Positions 1 to 8,186 of a stretch of DNA of 64,000 nucleotides are shown in pieces. The DNA comes from Shewanella abyssi (GTDB lineage Bacteria; Pseudomonadota; Gammaproteobacteria; Enterobacterales; Shewanellaceae). Positions within the stretch are counted from its first letter, which is position 1. Every line of letters begins with the position of its first letter. Location: positions 124,001-188,000 of the forward strand of contig NZ_JAKIKR010000001.1 in the NCBI RefSeq assembly GCF_023284025.1. The letters are read 5' to 3'. A model generated the notes under the pieces. The model did no database searches and was not told the DNA's origin. It saw nothing but the letters and a program-made list of their open reading frames with translations. Both the position numbers and the translations under genes were made by a program.

Positions 1-451
1 TTAACTCTTCATAAACACCATGATTAAGCCTATCCCCTGGACGAATTGATAGTTGGGCCAACCATTGTTCGAATACAACGTCATCACGGAGTTCGCCGTC
101 CACCTGTATATCAATCCAACGAACCGTTGTAGGAAGACCAGGTGTGATGAGGTAATTAAGAAGCCAAGGGCCTTTGTCGTTGCTAATAAACTCTTGTTCA
201 ACTTTACTGTTGTAGTAGCCCATTGAATGCATCGCTGCAGTGATATTGTCTTCAGCGTTAAAAATAAAGGCGCGCCTTTGCACCTCAGAATCAGGTAAAG
301 CGCCTAGATGTGCTTTTACGTTCCGTGCCAAACTGCCTTTTACGCCCTTAATATTGAGCGTCAGTAAGTCATTTGCGAGAGCGGCAAAAGGAGTCAGTAA
401 GACACTGATCAATATTAACGAATGGGTCGTTGCTCGAATCAAACTTATCAA
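1..451 (-). CDS. tamA: TamA, outer-membrane translocation and assembly module protein (5' part)
   Basis: The gene runs leftward off the window edge, so only about the first 150 codons are seen. After a signal peptide ending near an ALA|ND junction come POTRA-like sequences, including a segment beginning LNIKGVKGSLARNV and another containing MGYYNSKVE, which match the N-terminal periplasmic domains of TamA. TamA is an Omp85-family barrel that works with inner-membrane TamB in assembling or transporting envelope components. No ATG exists in frame. A stop lies just upstream (458-460), so translation must begin at TTG 451 or TTG 442; neither has a convincing ribosome binding site. It diverges from the isoaspartyl peptidase gene. 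The POTRA-barrel family is fairly sure; TamA rather than another Omp85 protein is inferred from these POTRA sequences. Confidence 0.8.
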   Translation of the reverse strand, partial: MISLIRATTHSLILISVLLTPFAALANDLLTLNIKGVKGSLARNVKAHLGALPDSEVQRRAFIFNAEDNITAAMHSMGYYNSKVEQEFISNDKGPWLLNYLITPGLPTTVRWIDIQVDGELRDDVVFEQWLAQLSIRPGDRLNHGVYEEL

Positions 452-582
452 AAAATATCAGGCTCTTATTATTAACTTTAGGCTTATCCCCATCTTACCT
501 GAAGATGCAGGATGGGTGTTTGTACCTATTGTTACTAGAATCGCGAACTCAAGCAAGTTGCTGATTGTAATTATGGTCGAAA

Positions 583-1683
583 ATGGTTACAAAGAGAGCA
601 AATAAATATAAATGGATACCGTTTGTGAATAATTCCTCAATTTTAGCCGCCTGCCTACTGGCGTTCGTCGCTGTTAGCTCAACTTCATCTGCTGCCGAGA
701 AGCCGTTTTCGATTGCGATACATGGCGGCGCGGGCACGATTTCTAAAGCCAAGTTGACCGAGTCGCAACAAAAAGCATATCGCGCCAAATTACAACAAGC
801 CATCGATGCGGGTTATAAAGTATTAGAAGATGGCGGTGATAGTCTTGATGCTGTGCAGGTATCAATTAATGTACTGGAAAATAGCCCTTTGTTTAATGCA
901 GGTGTTGGGGCGGTTTATACTTATGATGGTGCACATGAGATGGACTCCTCAATCATGGATGGTAAAACCATGAATGCGGGCGCAGTAGCGGGTGTTCGAC
1001 ATATTAAAAACCCCATTGATCTGGCCAGAACTGTAATGGAAAAGTCACCCCATGTGATGCTTTCTGGTCAAGGTGCTGAAGAGTTTGCCTTAACCCAAGG
1101 TTACCAGCTGGTTCCTGCAAATCACTTTGATACCGATAGCCGCTATAAACAGCTGCAAAGCGCCAAAGATAAAATTAAAATAGCGGAGTCAACCCCCGAT
1201 TATCAGGTGAGTACTGGCCATAATTATAAGCAAAGTGCACTCGATTATATGGCATTGGATTATAAGTTCGGTACCGTTGGCGCTGTGGCTTTAGACCAAC
1301 ATGGCAACCTTGCAGCCGGCACATCCACCGGTGGAATGACGGCTAAACGATTTGGACGCATTGGTGATTCTCCCGTTATCGGGGCGGGCACCTATGCAGA
1401 AAATGGCGTTTGTGCAGTATCTGCCACCGGTCATGGTGAGTTTTTTATTCGTTACCATGTGGCGGGTGATATCTGTGCCAAAGTTAAGTATCAGCAGAAG
1501 TCGATAATTCAAGCAGCAGATGAAGTGATAAACCAACGCTTAATTACTGCTGGTGGCACAGGTGGTGTAATCGCAATCGACCAACGAGGCAATATCGCGA
1601 CGCCGTTTAACACCGAGGGCATGTATCGCGCGACGCGCAAGAAAGGTGAAGAAGCGCAGGTGATGATTTGGTCTGATCTGTAG
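583..1683 (+). CDS. iaaA: isoaspartyl peptidase / L-asparaginase, secreted (Ntn hydrolase)
   Basis: A 366-residue member of the plant-type asparaginase family, which cleaves L-asparagine and beta-aspartyl peptides after autoproteolysis. The family opening IHGGAGTI is at residues 47-53. The new N-terminal nucleophile is Thr231 in FGTVGAVALD, and the substrate loop GTSTGGMTAKRFGRIGD follows at 246-262. Residues 1-38 add a basic, then hydrophobic leader (LAACLLAFVAVSSTSSAAE), so the enzyme is probably exported, unlike cytoplasmic E. coli IaaA. A GTG in frame near residue 15 is an alternative start. Divergent from tamA with about 130 bases between. No frameshift or missing catalytic residue was seen. 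Confidence 0.88.
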   Translation: MVTKRANKYKWIPFVNNSSILAACLLAFVAVSSTSSAAEKPFSIAIHGGAGTISKAKLTESQQKAYRAKLQQAIDAGYKVLEDGGDSLDAVQVSINVLENSPLFNAGVGAVYTYDGAHEMDSSIMDGKTMNAGAVAGVRHIKNPIDLARTVMEKSPHVMLSGQGAEEFALTQGYQLVPANHFDTDSRYKQLQSAKDKIKIAESTPDYQVSTGHNYKQSALDYMALDYKFGTVGAVALDQHGNLAAGTSTGGMTAKRFGRIGDSPVIGAGTYAENGVCAVSATGHGEFFIRYHVAGDICAKVKYQQKSIIQAADEVINQRLITAGGTGGVIAIDQRGNIATPFNTEGMYRATRKKGEEAQVMIWSDL

Positions 1684-1789
1684 CTACGTGAATGAATAGT
1701 TAAATGTGTACTAGAGCCGATTAATCGGTATTCGTACACATTTTCATTTACACTGATTGTCAATCCAAACTGTAAAACCCAATTGCACT

Positions 1790-2086
1790 ATGGCTCCCAA
1801 ACCTGATCGTATTACCGCAATGCAGAACATCATCGAGCAAGTCAAACGTGAGTTACCCTTAAAAGATCCTGAAACGTTTGTCTGCGGCCCCGTGGGGAGT
1901 TGTATTGGCTGCCCTAAAAAATTACTCGAACTGGTTGATAGTGAGCTGTGCTATTGGGAAAGTGCCATCGCAAATGGAGAAACTCCCCAGCTAGGTGATA
2001 TTAGTCGTTTCGCCAAACTATGTAACAATGTGAGAAGAGGGTTGATACGTAACGATGCTCTATCTAATACCAATTACATTAAGTAG
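1790..2086 (+). CDS. small Cys-rich protein of unknown function
   Basis: A 98-residue protein if started at ATG 1790. An in-frame TTG at 1757 would add 11 residues, but neither start has a clear ribosome binding site. The centre holds a compact cysteine cluster, CGPVGSCIGC (CX5CX2C), followed by KKLLELVDSELCYWE and a helical, basic C-terminal half with another Cys (KLCNNVRRG). The cluster could bind zinc or iron-sulfur, but no known domain is recognised. There is no signal peptide or membrane segment. It lies about 100 bases after the isoaspartyl peptidase gene and just before a palindromic repeat. The even codon use and cysteine spacing argue that it is real; its function is unknown. Confidence 0.6.
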   Translation: MAPKPDRITAMQNIIEQVKRELPLKDPETFVCGPVGSCIGCPKKLLELVDSELCYWESAIANGETPQLGDISRFAKLCNNVRRGLIRNDALSNTNYIK

Positions 2087-2097
2087 TTGTTCATTCA

Positions 2098-2303
2098 GCG
2101 GGATTTCAAAGTCCTGTAGGCAAGGCGGATGATTGAAGCTAATAGTTATTCTATATCAAGAGCATCTAACATAGCATACAGGGCTTTGAAACCCGCACCT
2201 AGTGAGCTTCTCAGGACTTTCACTGTGGTGTTGCATTGTCTCAAAAGGGAATAACCATTTTTTCAACGATGCGCCTTACATTGAAGAGCCCTGAGAGAGC
2301 TCT
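2098..2303. repeat. pair of inverted palindromic intergenic elements (MITE/REP-like)
   Basis: Two units of about 100 bases lie back to back. The first (2098-2196) is bounded by inverted repeats, 2098-2118 against 2177-2196. The second (2201-2303) is bounded by 2201-2221 against 2283-2303. The inner part of the second unit, read on the minus strand, resembles that of the first: both have an AAGGCG start, a GTTGAA/ATTGAA block and a GTTATTC block. They therefore look like diverged copies of one element in opposite orientation. No reading frame is present. Confidence 0.65.
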
Positions 2304-2572
2304 GAATTGAACACATCTTTAATGTAACTGGTATAAGTATCAAAATTTTAAGCAATAACATTGGCATGCTCCCTTATCATTTCTAAAATGACATAGAGAT
2401 TCACACTGTTATCGGCTTAATATGCGCTTACTAGTTAACAAACTACTGCTCAAATTTGATATGGCTAATTTAGCGATATCGAGTTTTACGTTTAATGCTA
2501 TCGCTTTAATCCTCTGCCGTATTGCTCAATATTAGCTAAACTAAAATAGAAACAAACGAATAGGGGAAGATA
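2304..2572. other. intergenic region before the CBS-domain gene
   Basis: AT-rich DNA with no credible gene. The end carries a purine-rich ribosome binding site (GGGGAAG) seven bases before the ATG of the CBS protein. A promoter is presumably here but no sigma-70 pair stands out. Confidence 0.4.
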
Positions 2573-2989
2573 ATGGATTCAATAAATGTAAAAGAACATA
2601 TGGATCGCCATCCAGTCATGCTTACACCATCGATGTCTATAGCGACGGCCGTAGAAAAGCTACTAGAGAACAAAAAGTTAGGTGCGCCAGTCGTCGACGG
2701 CGACGGCAAACTAGTGGGGTTCCTATCTCAACAAGATTGCTTAGCGGTGATGCTTAAAAGTAGTTACCATTGTGATTTAATCGCGATTGTTAACGATTGC
2801 ATGCGAACTGAGGTTTTGTCGGTAGAGCCCAATAGCAGTGTGTTGGCTTTAGCTGAACAGATGCTAGGCCCAAAACCCAAAGTTTACCCGGTGGTTGATA
2901 ATGGTAAAGTGGTCGGTACGATTAATCGAACCAATGTATTAGCAGCGATAAATACCTATATGCAACAATGTTATTTGACGCCTGCTTAA
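2573..2989 (+). CDS. CBS-domain pair protein
   Basis: 138 residues made almost entirely of two CBS repeats, about 8-60 and 74-130. Each has the typical pattern VKEHMDRHP...APVVDGDGKLVGFLS, or CMRTEVLSV...YPVVDNGKVVGTIN. Stand-alone CBS pairs usually bind adenine nucleotides and act as cytoplasmic sensors, but no partner domain or neighbour shows the target here. A strong ribosome binding site supports ATG 2573. It precedes hrpA by 85 bases on the same strand. The fold is sure; the role is unknown. Confidence 0.85.
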   Translation: MDSINVKEHMDRHPVMLTPSMSIATAVEKLLENKKLGAPVVDGDGKLVGFLSQQDCLAVMLKSSYHCDLIAIVNDCMRTEVLSVEPNSSVLALAEQMLGPKPKVYPVVDNGKVVGTINRTNVLAAINTYMQQCYLTPA

Positions 2990-3074
2990 TAAAAGTATTT
3001 TTATGTCAGCTATACCACTGCAGTGCGTTCCTTGTTAGGATCAACCTCTTTGATTTTGGCCATGGAATTAGCAC

Positions 3075-6000
3075 TTGAGTTCGCAACAGCATCACCTATC
3101 TAACGCATTTTTAAAACACTGTTATGAAGCCGACGCCGCCCAAATTAGGCGTCGTCTATTTAGGCTGCGTAAAGAGCCTGATTCTGAAAAGAAAACTGCA
3201 ACGTTAGATTCTCTTGAGCAGCTTGCGCTTGCCTCTCGTAAGAAAGTAGAGCTTCGCCTCGCGAACCGCCCAAAAGTGACCTTTCCTGAAAATTTACCAG
3301 TATCGCAAAAACGAGATGAAATCGCCACGGCGATAGCTGGCAATCAAGTGGTCATCATTGCGGGTGAGACAGGTTCGGGCAAAACCACACAGTTGCCAAA
3401 GATCTGTTTAGAACTTGGTTTAGGCACCCGTGGTCTAATTGCTCATACTCAGCCACGCCGACTTGCCGCTCGCAGTGTTGCAACGCGCATAGCAGAAGAG
3501 CTGAACACACCATTGGGTGAGGCTGTAGGCTTTAAAGTCCGTTTTGCTGATGCAATAAAACCAGAGTCCTACATTAAGTTAATGACTGACGGTATTTTGC
3601 TGGCGGAATTAACCTCAGATAAATTACTTAACCAATATGACACGATTATTATCGATGAAGCCCATGAGCGTAGCCTTAATATCGATTTTATTTTGGGTTA
3701 CCTTAAGAATGTGTTAAAGAAACGCCCCGATCTAAAAGTGATTATTACCTCAGCCACCATTGATGTTGAGCGCTTTTCACAACACTTTAACGGCGCACCG
3801 GTTATTGAAGTCTCGGGTCGAACTTATCCGGTTGAAACGCGTTACTGCTCGCTAGTAAAAGACAGTGACGAAGATTTAGATCTCATGGACGGAATTTTTG
3901 CTGCCACCGACGAACTGATCAACGAAGGTCTTGGTGACATTCTTATCTTTATGAATGGCGAACGTGAAATTCGTGACGTTGCAGAGCAACTTAATCGGCG
4001 TCAATATCGCGATACCGAAATCCTGCCCTTATATGCCAGACTCTCCTATGGTGAGCAGTCAAAAGTGTTTAAAAGTCACGTTGGTAGACGGATCGTTTTA
4101 GCAACTAACGTCGCCGAAACCTCGCTTACGGTGCCTGGTATTCATTATGTCATCGATCCCGGCACGGCACGGATTAGTCGCTATAGCTATCGTACTAAGG
4201 TGCAGCGTTTACCGATTGAGCCTATTTCTCAGGCGAGTGCCAATCAGCGCCAAGGCCGCTGTGGTCGTGTGGCTCCAGGGATCTGTATTAGGCTTTACAG
4301 CGAGGATGATTTTACCTCTCGCCCTGAGTTTACCGATCCCGAAATTTTACGCACCAATCTAGCCTCGGTGATCTTAAAAATGTTGGCGATTGGACTGGGC
4401 GATATTGAAGGCTTTCCCTTTATTCAGCCACCGGATGCGCGTTACATTCGCGATGGATTTATGCTGCTTGAAGAGCTACAAGCCGTAAGCCTGAAGAAGG
4501 GGCTGGTCAATCTCACGTCTTTAGGCAGACAACTTGCCCATATTCCTGTTGATCCGCGTCTGGCACGCATGGTAATACAAGCACAGAAAAATGGTTGCTT
4601 ACATGAAGCGTTGGTGATCACCTCGGCTTTATCAATTCAAGACCCTCGTGAACGTCCTATGGACAAGAAACAAGCGGCTGATGAGGCTCATAATCGTTTT
4701 AGTGATAAAGACTCTGATTTTGTGTCTTTTTTGAACCTGTGGGATTTTTTAAAACAAAGCCAGAGAGAGCTCTCGAGTAACCAATTTAGAAAGCAATGTA
4801 AGGCAGAGTTTTTAGCTTACTTGCGGGTGCGTGAGTGGCAAGATCTCTATGCACAGCTTAGACAGGCGACCCATGAGCTTAAGTGGAAACTAAATGCCAA
4901 CAACGCTGAAGTTGATTACGAACTATTGCACAAGTCATTGCTCACTGGTTTATTAAGTCATATTGGTTTTAAAGATAAAGACAGAGAATATCTCGGTGCG
5001 CGAAATAGTAAATTCTTTGTCTTTCCAGGTTCTCCTCTAGCCAAGAAAGGGCCTAAATGGCTTATGGCGGCAGAGTTGACTGAAACGTCGCGCTTATTCG
5101 CCCGTTGCTGCGCTAAAATTGAACCTGAATGGATAGAGCCGCTGGCAGAACATTTGCTGAAAAAAAGCTACATTGAGCCCCATTTTGAATCTAAACAAGG
5201 TTCGGTTGTTGCACTAGAGAACCAAGTTCTTTATGGCTTACAAATCGTAAATCGTCGTAAGGTTCAATATGGCCCGATTGAGCCAGTTGAAGCCCGAGAC
5301 ATCTTTATCCGCTCAGCACTTGCTGAAGGGGAGTTAAGAACCAACGAAGCATTTTTTATCAATAATCAAAAATTATTGTTAGATATTGAATCACTTGAAC
5401 ATAAATCGCGTCGCCGCGATATCCTCGTTGATGAGCAAGCCTTGTTTCATTTCTACGAGCCTAAAATACCGGCCGATACCTACAACGCACCTAAGTTTAT
5501 AAAGTGGTGGAAAAAGGCCAAGCAACAAAATCCACATCTACTCGATTTTGAACGCGAAGCATTAATGCAGCGCAGTAGCGATCATGTGTCGGCGTTGGAT
5601 TTTCCTGAGAAATGGCATAAAGGCAATTTGACCCTCAAGGTCAGTTACCATTTTGAACCGTCGTCGGCAGACGACGGCGTATCGGTGCATATTCCAGTGG
5701 CATTGATCAATCAGGTCGACGATGTTGATTTTGACTGGATAGTCCCAGGCCTGCGCGAAGAAAAGTGTATTGCACTGATTAGGTCTTTACCGAAAACACT
5801 GCGTAGAAACTTTGTCCCGGCACCTGATTACGCTAAAGCCTGCTTACAAGCGATTACGCCATTTGAGCTGCCGCTTCTCGATGCCATGTGTAAGCAGTTG
5901 CTGAGAATGAGTGGCGTGCGAATATCGCCTGAGGACTTTGATGAGTCCCAGTTAGCACAGCATTTATTGGTTAACTTTCAAATCGAAGCTGATAAAGGCA

Positions 6001-6956
6001 AATTATTGACCCAAGGGCGTATCCTCGAACCGCTCAAAGCAAGTATGCAGGGACAAGTCGTGCAAGCTATTCGTGAAGTCGCTGACTCGGGGATTGAACA
6101 AAAAGGGCTGCAGAGTTGGACATTTGGTGACCTGCCAAGACTGTTTGAACAGAAAAAAGGTAACTTTGAAGTTAAAGCCTTTCCTGCGCTAGTGGATGAT
6201 AAAATCAGCGTTTCGATCAAATTATTTGATGATGAATATGAAGCGCAGAAACAGCATCGAATTGGCTTGCAGCGCTTGCTGCTTATCAATATTCCATCAC
6301 CGGTAAAGCATTTGCAAAAATCGTTACCCAATAAAGCCAAACTGGCGATGTACTTTAATCCATTCGGTCAGGTTCAGATCCTCATCGATGATATATTATC
6401 TGCAGCAGTACAACAGCTTATTGATGAAGAGGGTATCGATATACGCTCTGAAGCTCAATTTGATCAAGCAAGAGATTTAGTCAGGCAAGAGCTCAACCCT
6501 ACTGCTGAAAAAATAGCATTGAAGGTAGAAGAAGTATTAACTATCTACAATCGCATTAAAAAGCGTCTTAAAGGCAAGATTAGCTTAGATATCGCTTTTG
6601 CGATGAGTGATATTCAAAGCCAACTGGACCAGTTAGTCTTTAAAGGATTTGTGCAGCAGTGTGGATGGCATCGATTAAGCGATATCATTCGTTACTTGAA
6701 AGGTATAGAGAACCGTTTAGAAAAGCTGCCTGTTGATCCAAACCGAGACCGCTTGCACATGCACAGTATCAATAAAGTACAAGAGGTACTAAAGGGCCAA
6801 ATGGTTAAACTGCCTAAATCGATGCCGGTTCCTGATGTGCTGGTAGAAGCACGTTGGATGGTCGAAGAGTATCGAGTGTCTTGTTTTGCTCAAATACTCG
6901 GTACTGCTTACCCAATATCTGAAAAGCGTATTCTCAACCAAATCGCACAAATTTAA
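3075..6956 (+). CDS. hrpA: ATP-dependent RNA helicase HrpA
   Basis: 1293 residues, close to the usual length of about 1300. DEAH-box motifs are intact: GETGSGKT at 97-104, DEAH at 194-197, the SAT triad in IITSATID, and QRQGRCGRV as motif VI. The helicase-associated domain, OB-fold and long C-terminal region typical of bacterial HrpA follow. The enzyme unwinds RNA and is linked to mRNA processing and rescue of stalled or collided ribosomes. The start is TTG 3075: an in-frame TAG at 3069 excludes anything longer, and the nearby ATG 3062 is out of frame. A strong terminator follows. Confidence 0.95.
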   Translation: MSSQQHHLSNAFLKHCYEADAAQIRRRLFRLRKEPDSEKKTATLDSLEQLALASRKKVELRLANRPKVTFPENLPVSQKRDEIATAIAGNQVVIIAGETGSGKTTQLPKICLELGLGTRGLIAHTQPRRLAARSVATRIAEELNTPLGEAVGFKVRFADAIKPESYIKLMTDGILLAELTSDKLLNQYDTIIIDEAHERSLNIDFILGYLKNVLKKRPDLKVIITSATIDVERFSQHFNGAPVIEVSGRTYPVETRYCSLVKDSDEDLDLMDGIFAATDELINEGLGDILIFMNGEREIRDVAEQLNRRQYRDTEILPLYARLSYGEQSKVFKSHVGRRIVLATNVAETSLTVPGIHYVIDPGTARISRYSYRTKVQRLPIEPISQASANQRQGRCGRVAPGICIRLYSEDDFTSRPEFTDPEILRTNLASVILKMLAIGLGDIEGFPFIQPPDARYIRDGFMLLEELQAVSLKKGLVNLTSLGRQLAHIPVDPRLARMVIQAQKNGCLHEALVITSALSIQDPRERPMDKKQAADEAHNRFSDKDSDFVSFLNLWDFLKQSQRELSSNQFRKQCKAEFLAYLRVREWQDLYAQLRQATHELKWKLNANNAEVDYELLHKSLLTGLLSHIGFKDKDREYLGARNSKFFVFPGSPLAKKGPKWLMAAELTETSRLFARCCAKIEPEWIEPLAEHLLKKSYIEPHFESKQGSVVALENQVLYGLQIVNRRKVQYGPIEPVEARDIFIRSALAEGELRTNEAFFINNQKLLLDIESLEHKSRRRDILVDEQALFHFYEPKIPADTYNAPKFIKWWKKAKQQNPHLLDFEREALMQRSSDHVSALDFPEKWHKGNLTLKVSYHFEPSSADDGVSVHIPVALINQVDDVDFDWIVPGLREEKCIALIRSLPKTLRRNFVPAPDYAKACLQAITPFELPLLDAMCKQLLRMSGVRISPEDFDESQLAQHLLVNFQIEADKGKLLTQGRILEPLKASMQGQVVQAIREVADSGIEQKGLQSWTFGDLPRLFEQKKGNFEVKAFPALVDDKISVSIKLFDDEYEAQKQHRIGLQRLLLINIPSPVKHLQKSLPNKAKLAMYFNPFGQVQILIDDILSAAVQQLIDEEGIDIRSEAQFDQARDLVRQELNPTAEKIALKVEEVLTIYNRIKKRLKGKISLDIAFAMSDIQSQLDQLVFKGFVQQCGWHRLSDIIRYLKGIENRLEKLPVDPNRDRLHMHSINKVQEVLKGQMVKLPKSMPVPDVLVEARWMVEEYRVSCFAQILGTAYPISEKRILNQIAQI

Positions 6957-6983
6957 CCTTAGTCATTACATAGCCCAATGATA

Positions 6984-7012
6984 AAAACGCACGGATTATG
7001 CCGTGCGTTTTT
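6984..7012 (+). terminator. intrinsic terminator after hrpA
   Basis: A stem of ten pairs (AAACGCACGG with CCGTGCGTTT) encloses a six-base loop and runs into a T tract, 28 bases past the hrpA stop codon. Confidence 0.9.
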
Positions 7013-7880
7013 GTATCTACCACGTTGACAAATACCACGCACCATCTTGCTTACTAAATAAATCTATTTCTTATCGCTCTGTGTATTGCCTCACCATCGC
7101 TCTATCAATTAATGCTGCTAATTTACGCTGAGGTTATATACTTTGTGTTAAATAAACATTGTGCATAACACATCGGCTAGCGGACATTAATGGCATTGAA
7201 ATTTGATAAGCAGATTAGAGTTCTGCATAGATTGTTACAAACTAGAGACATAAGTGATGCTTTTTTAATTTGAAATAGTGCCCACTGAAAAAAACGTAGT
7301 ACCTCTTTGTGGATATTTTGTTTGAAAAATAGCATCTGCTGATTGATATTTATCCACTCATAACCCATTGTTTAGAGTGTTCTTAATAGTTTAAGGTCCA
7401 TTTCGGCTGGGTTTTAATCTATCCGGTTGATTAGGAAGGGTGATCTAGTGATTTTTCATGTAAAAAGCATGATCTAGATCAACCTGCTGCAGGCTTTACC
7501 AAAAGTAGGTATGTAACAACTAGATAGTGAGCTGTTATTATTTGTACCAAGTTAAATGCGTGTTAATTCAGACTCTAATAATACTGCCATTTTAATTGTT
7601 GGCTATCGTTGTTTAAGTCGCTCTTTATTGGTCACTAACCGCACAACTTTTAATGCAGCAATTTACCAACCATTGCTGATGTTCGCTGGCAAAGCATGAA
7701 TTCAAAATAGCAGCCAGTGCGTATTAGCGTGTAGCGTCCAATAGCGATCTATTTTGTAAATGGACCTGATGACGATAAAACAATAGCAAGACACGACTGT
7801 AATGGATGAGGGGTCGCTTGATGAAGTTACCCAGAGAATGTCATTTCAGCTTTTTACTCAGATAGATAAGGAACGCACCC
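7013..7880. other. long leader and regulatory region of the nap operon
   Basis: Nearly 870 bases without a convincing gene. A 63-codon frame on the minus strand (7177-7368) has no ribosome binding site or recognisable sequence and is taken as chance. A 30-codon frame starting at ATG 7802 overlaps the napD start and does not resemble NapE. The main signal is the FNR-type box at 7469-7482. The remaining roughly 400 bases to napD would be an unusually long 5' untranslated leader if transcription starts near that box. Confidence 0.5.
7469..7482 (+). promoter_or_regulatory. FNR/EtrA-type operator upstream of nap
   Basis: ATGATCTAGATCAA matches the FNR consensus TTGATN4ATCAA at nine of ten defined positions. 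In Shewanella the FNR homologue EtrA and Crp act on anaerobic respiration genes including nap. The site is about 400 bases upstream of napD, farther than is common. Binding is inferred from the sequence only. Confidence 0.55.
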
Positions 7881-8186
7881 ATGTCGTTACCTGAGGCACA
7901 TATCTCAAGCTTGCTTGTACAAGTTAGCCCTGAGCACCTAAAGACAACGAAAAAACTGATAGAAGATTTTGAGGAAGCCGAAGTTTATGGCGTCAGTGAA
8001 GTCGGCAAAATCGTTGTGGTATTAGAGACTCAATCAGAAGGCTTTATTACTGACGTGATTGAAAAAATAAATGATATGCCAGGTGTACTTGGTGCAACCA
8101 TGGTTTATCACCAAATTGATATCGAACCGAATAACAACAATCTAATCCACGATACCAGCAATAGTGTTAGCGAGGAACAAGTATGA
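7881..8186 (+). CDS. napD: NapD, chaperone for periplasmic nitrate reductase
   Basis: 101 residues with the NapD ferredoxin-like fold pattern: [16 protein letters not shown] at the start and [21 protein letters not shown] near residues 60-82. NapD binds the Tat signal of NapA and holds back export until the molybdenum cofactor is loaded. The ribosome binding site AAGGAAC precedes the ATG. The stop overlaps the napA start by four bases (ATGA), implying translational coupling. The C-terminal tail after about residue 85 is acidic and Asn-rich. Confidence 0.93.
   Translation: MSLPEAHISSLLVQVSPEHLKTTKKLIEDFEEAEVYGVSEVGKIVVVLETQSEGFITDVIEKINDMPGVLGATMVYHQIDIEPNNNNLIHDTSNSVSEEQV

Noticed and set aside
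1..201. 66-codon minus-strand frame at the left edge
   Set aside because: It lies in a different frame of the tamA coding region, whose signal peptide and POTRA sequence are clear.
7177..7368. 63-codon minus-strand frame in the nap leader
   Set aside because: No ribosome binding site, no family resemblance and AT-driven composition.
7496..7514. TACCAAAAGTAGGTA as a NarP-type 7-2-7 site
   Set aside because: The spacing is one base short and the inner bases do not fit the TACYYMT consensus.
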